Part shown: positions 7,669-10,524 of the stretch, one piece after another | Numbering within the stretch: the stretch's first letter is position 1 | How the letters are laid out: each line of letters opens with the position of its first letter | The notes under the pieces: model-generated | Database searches by the model: none | What the model saw: only the letters and a program-made list of their open reading frames with translations | What the model was told of the DNA's origin: nothing | Program-made: the position numbers and the translations under genes | Source: Echinostoma caproni | Taxonomy: Eukaryota; Platyhelminthes; Trematoda; Plagiorchiida; Echinostomatidae | Direction of reading: 5' to 3' | DNA: 10,524 nucleotides | NCBI GenBank assembly: GCA_900618425.1 | Contig: UZAN01054513.1 | Coordinates: 4,893 to 15,416, forward strand

Positions 7669-7798
7669 GAGTGTATGCTCGAATCGATGAACTGAGGATT
7701 GTGCGTGAAGGTGAAGTCCGAAGGATAGTCAGCCCAAATTCTTAAAAAACAATTATCCCACACCACTACTCACAAGTAACTATGAGTCAAATATGAAA

Positions 7799-9067
7799 CA
7801 TGTACCGATTGATTTCACTCAACAATCACTGAAAAATGAGGAGTAGAGCCAATTTATTGTACGTACGGTAATCCAATGCTTCTAAAGTTATGCATTGTTC
7901 TGTTAGATGTACTGAGAACAGTACCGCAGGTAATTTTGATTTGTCGATATGGGCATTACATGAAAAACAAAAATTAAATCACCTTCTGTTCAGTAGGTGC
8001 GTATGTCTTATTCATGGAATTAATCATGCTCTGAAAACCTCCGAAACATCCGGAGGGAGAATGAGAGATTGATGAGCACTATATCATGTAGCGCAGACAT
8101 ATAAACAGCTGCCTTAGAGTCAGTTCAGACAGTTTGGGAATCAACGTTAACTTTTACGCGGGTTCAAAACCCCGTGGATTCGGCTGGTGTCATTGTTAGT
8201 GGTTCATAAGAAGAATAAAATATCTGTGCAGTACTTTCTGAGCTGCTCTGTAGTAACCGACACATGAATTGTGCATGATGAGTAGATAACTGTTAAACTT
8301 CAGTTTGAATGCTCACATATTTTATTTTAATCAAGTCTCGCACAGAGACTATCAGTCTGAAACTTCCGTTGAACGGTAGTCTTTCACGTGGCAGCTCCCT
8401 GTTCCATGACCGTTAAATGACCTGTATTATAAAGCAGAGTAGCCGCATCGGTTCTTTGGACATCGAATAAACAATGCAGAGAGTAGGTTAACCGCAGTGT
8501 CAGATGAACACCACATCTCATATATAATTGACTCTCCTGTATTAACTATCCGGATGTTTATTCGGGCCGCCTAAAATGCCAAGCTGAGCGCATAGTTATG
8601 CATCATATGGGTTGATACGTGAAACTGTCCGTCTCCGAGAATCGGAACAACAAGGTGTCACCGAGATTTCAAAATGGTATGTGACTAATCTTTCATGTCT
8701 CAGCACTCAATTATCCTTAAGAGAATACGGTCATCACAACAATTTGTTCACTCCTGAAAGGCTTCAGGGCATACACATATACTAATTATTAATAAAACAC
8801 TAAAATCGGCCCTGTTTTCGAATTAGTTTAGGTTAGACACATCTAACCCATAAAATGTAAAAACAGAACCATCCAAATGCCTTTTTGAGATTGGTTTATC
8901 TCGAATCGATTCCCTGACATCCAAATGAAGTTTGCGTTGCCTAATTCGCATTCGGGAGTAAAAGTAACTGCAAACTGTCGGATGGGCATACCTGACTAGT
9001 GATTAGGACTGCGAAACCGGCCCTATGCTTCTGTGAAACTTCGTCCTGTCTTTCGAATGCTAGTTAT
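7799..9067. other. Non-coding stretch, weak repeat traces only
   Basis: No gene was recognised. Seen are a GC-rich hairpin at 8038-8056 (CCTCCG/CGGAGG, seven-base loop), an isolated B-box-like GGTTCAAAACC near 8160-8171 without a foldable tRNA, and two related segments: 8803-8828, and 9012-9065 with roughly 28 more bases inside. The latter both start with a form of AAAYCGGCCCT and end near CGAAT...TAGTT, suggesting remnants of one repeat. Confidence 0.5.
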
Positions 9068-9102
9068 TATAAATATATATGCATATACCTATATGTATAT
9101 CA
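9066..9102. repeat. AT-rich imperfect simple repeat
   Basis: An interrupted run of TA dinucleotides with short imperfect inverted symmetry (ATATGCATAT, then a TATATG/TATATC part). It directly follows the end of the repeat remnant at 9012-9065 and may be the simple-sequence tail of that element. Confidence 0.6.
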
Positions 9103-9142
9103 TACCTTCGTAATTTTTTGTTTCAAATTTGATGAGTTGTAA

Positions 9143-9164
9143 TGTGTGTGCGCGCGCACACACA
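9143..9164. repeat. Perfect 22-base (TG)n(CG)n(CA)n palindrome
   Basis: The tract reads eight bases of TG repeat, seven of CG repeat and seven of AC repeat, and is identical to its own reverse complement. It alternates purine and pyrimidine throughout with a CG-rich centre, the classic composition for left-handed Z-DNA or for cruciform extrusion. Confidence 0.9.
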
Positions 9165-9662
9165 GTTGACAGAGCAGAGAATGTCTTGGTGTCCAGTTGT
9201 TCTGATTGATCTTCAGTTCAATGTCTGTATGGCCTTTGTCCTTCCTCTGTGATCGAGCATCTTTATTCGGATCATTTTCCAATGGCTATTTTATTTCACT
9301 CTAATGACCAATCGCAGTCACCCGGGTCGATGGCCGATCCGCATGGGAAGGCCCGCATAATGGGACGAGGGTACTGTACGAGGGCAACACGTAACGCGGT
9401 TGTAGAGAAAGTCACAAGAAATAAAATCACATCAGAGAAACTGGAAACGGTTGGGTCAATTGAAAAGAGTCATCTGCAGCTGAATAATCACACCTCAGTG
9501 ATCGTCTGAGAGGATAAGGAGCAAAGATAAAAGTTTGTATTGATACTGATATCAACAAGAATGGGCTGGGAACCGGGGGATCTGTCTGACCTGTCCGTTT
9601 CGGTCAACAACACAACACAACAACAAATTTTGAGTAAAACACAAGTTAGCAAACAAGACTGA
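9165..9662. other. Non-coding stretch before the LINE fragment
   Basis: No recognisable protein. The open stretch 9249-9509 (plus, opening with an alternative start codon) has no motif I know and no support. An A/C-rich stretch with CAACA repeats lies at 9605-9628. The first LINE-like residues appear only after 9663, so this may be LINE 5' sequence too diverged to read, or unrelated DNA. Confidence 0.45.
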
Positions 9663-10093
9663 TTTTCAGTTATTCGTCTTCTTTGCCCAACGTTTCCTGG
9701 TGTGGCAAGTCCCATGCTATTTTTCAGTACTGCTCAAAAAGTATTGAGTGCCCAACTGTACAGTGTCACCCTAGATTTTCCCGTTTTACACACAATTTTG
9801 ACTAACTCATAAATAGCTCCTCACTGTATGCAATCCGATCGTATGTCATTTTTCGACTCGTTCATACCTTTTGTTGCCTCATTTTGAGATGTCAATCTGA
9901 ACGTAATCGTTGGCAACTTTACCCATACTAGTACTTATCCTCTTTTATCATTGGGTATGACAGATCTTTGTTAGTCTCGCGCAAGAGGTAATTCTACACT
10001 GGACAGAGTAATTACCAACCACCCAATCTTTTTTCTTTAGAACTAAAAGCACCTATTTCCTCCAGTGACCATTGCTTACTCTTAGTTCGACCT
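9663..10093 (+). pseudogene. APE-type endonuclease remnant of the LINE
   Basis: The C-terminal half of an APE-like endonuclease is readable. The Gly-Asp-Phe-Asn site has become Gly-Asn-Phe-Thr (9912-9923), so both polar catalytic positions are altered. The Ser-Asp-His triplet near the domain end is kept (10064-10072). In-frame stops lie at 9810-9812 (TAA), 9885-9887 (TGA) and 9972-9974 (TAG), and one frame change near 10035. The N-terminal half with the first Asn and Glu is missing or unreadable, consistent with 5' truncation or strong decay. Confidence 0.65.
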
Positions 10094-10524
10094 AAAGTGT
10101 ATTCACACGATGCATACAAATCTTTCTCCCGATTTGAGTATATCAGATTTCGTTTTCATAACCTCTCACCTACATGTGTTTCTCTCCGGAGTGAATCTCT
10201 CAGACAAGCTTCTTTATGGTTTTCATCATCTCCTTCTTCTCTATTCACATGTGTCCCTCTATTCACCCAAACAATCAATGCCATTTATACTAATTGCTGC
10301 CCTGTTCAAAGCCTATATGTGTCCAACGGAAGGATAAACTCTCCCCTACTAAAGTCGCTGCGACGACAAAAGGAGCGTGCATACAAGTTTTACAATGCTT
10401 TAGCTATCAGGTATTTGTCCAGGATAATCGAAGCTAAAGTAAATAGATTGCACGCATTATTCTCTGATCGAATTCTGAGGACTGGAAACAGCAAACACCT
10501 GTGGCAAGATATAATATTTCTCTG
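9663..10524 (+). pseudogene. CR1/jockey-like LINE fragment (endonuclease to pre-RT linker)
   Basis: From 9663 the frame with codons at positions divisible by 3 gives an APE-type endonuclease C-terminal half: VLSAQLYSVTLDFP (about 9741-9782), VNLNVIVGNFT (9891-9923, at the Gly-Asp-Phe-Asn site) and GNSTLDRVITNHP (about 9987-10025). After a shift near 10035, LELKAPISSSDHCLLLVRP (10037-10093) carries the conserved Ser-Asp-His. Another shift leads through GVNLSDKLL (about 10188-10214) and a third into CVPLFTQTINAIYT (from 10250), then SPLLKSLRRQKERAYKFY and GNSKHLWQDI, typical of the linker before the RT in CR1-like LINEs. Stops at 9810, 9885 and 9972 break the endonuclease. The window ends before the RT. 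The endonuclease would nick target DNA for target-primed insertion. Confidence 0.72.

Larger units (their letters stand above)
7517..7798. repeat. Inverted repeat enclosing the ribozyme (43-base arms)
   Basis: The left arm 7517-7559 and the right arm 7756-7798 are reverse complements at 39 of 43 positions. They enclose 196 bases holding the B box, the hammerhead and its tail. The left arm includes the A-box-like sequence of head copy 2, so the right arm carries the same promoter part facing left. A transcript across both would fold into a long hairpin presenting the ribozyme in its loop. The likely origin is two copies of one repeat family in opposite orientation. Confidence 0.75.

Noticed and set aside
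8155..8175. B-box-like GGTTCAAAACC
   Set aside because: No A box at the right distance and no five-pair T stem could be drawn.
9249..9509. An 86-codon open stretch before the LINE fragment
   Set aside because: The peptide resembles no LINE ORF1 or other family known to me, and its start is not ATG.

Overview
The window looks like repeat-rich, gene-poor DNA from a eukaryotic nuclear genome, most likely a parasitic flatworm (trematode). Three kinds of decayed retroelement support this. The first is a Ty3/gypsy LTR element whose polyprotein resembles the flatworm gypsy families. The second is a tRNA-like short repeat carrying a hammerhead ribozyme, an arrangement known from the Schistosoma Smα repeats. 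The third is a CR1/jockey-like LINE fragment. Base composition is only moderately AT-rich, which fits liver, lung or intestinal flukes better than Schistosoma; that last step is inference. No intact host gene, intron-exon structure, rRNA or functional tRNA was recognised.

Positions 1-3494 hold the 3' part of the gypsy element. In order it carries the gag/nucleocapsid end (zinc knuckles), aspartic protease, reverse transcriptase, RNase H, integrase, polypurine tract and a probable 3' LTR. The polyprotein stays in one frame from about position 45 to 3053 apart from a short +/- frameshift pair, but it has four internal stop codons and altered key residues in the protease, the RT and the second zinc knuckle. 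It is a dead copy. The 5' LTR and most of gag lie outside the window.

Positions 3495-7190 are mostly featureless intergenic DNA. Exceptions are a tRNA-like relic on the minus strand (about 5677-5752), a compound AT/GT microsatellite (6067-6100) and a possible short LINE endonuclease relic (about 6384-6570).

Positions 7190-7800 form the most interesting cluster: two tRNA-like heads with pol III B-box sequences in tandem, a hammerhead ribozyme fold with one changed core base, and two sets of inverted repeats around it. This is best read as a nested set of SINE-like, ribozyme-bearing repeats.

Positions 7800-9660 hold no recognisable gene. They contain an AT-rich simple stretch and a perfect 22-base alternating purine-pyrimidine palindrome. 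Positions 9663-10524 are a frameshifted fragment of a CR1/jockey-like LINE, covering the endonuclease and the linker before the RT, and cut by the right edge of the window. None of the protein-coding remnants can make a working product; the elements are related only by sitting in the same repeat-rich neighbourhood.
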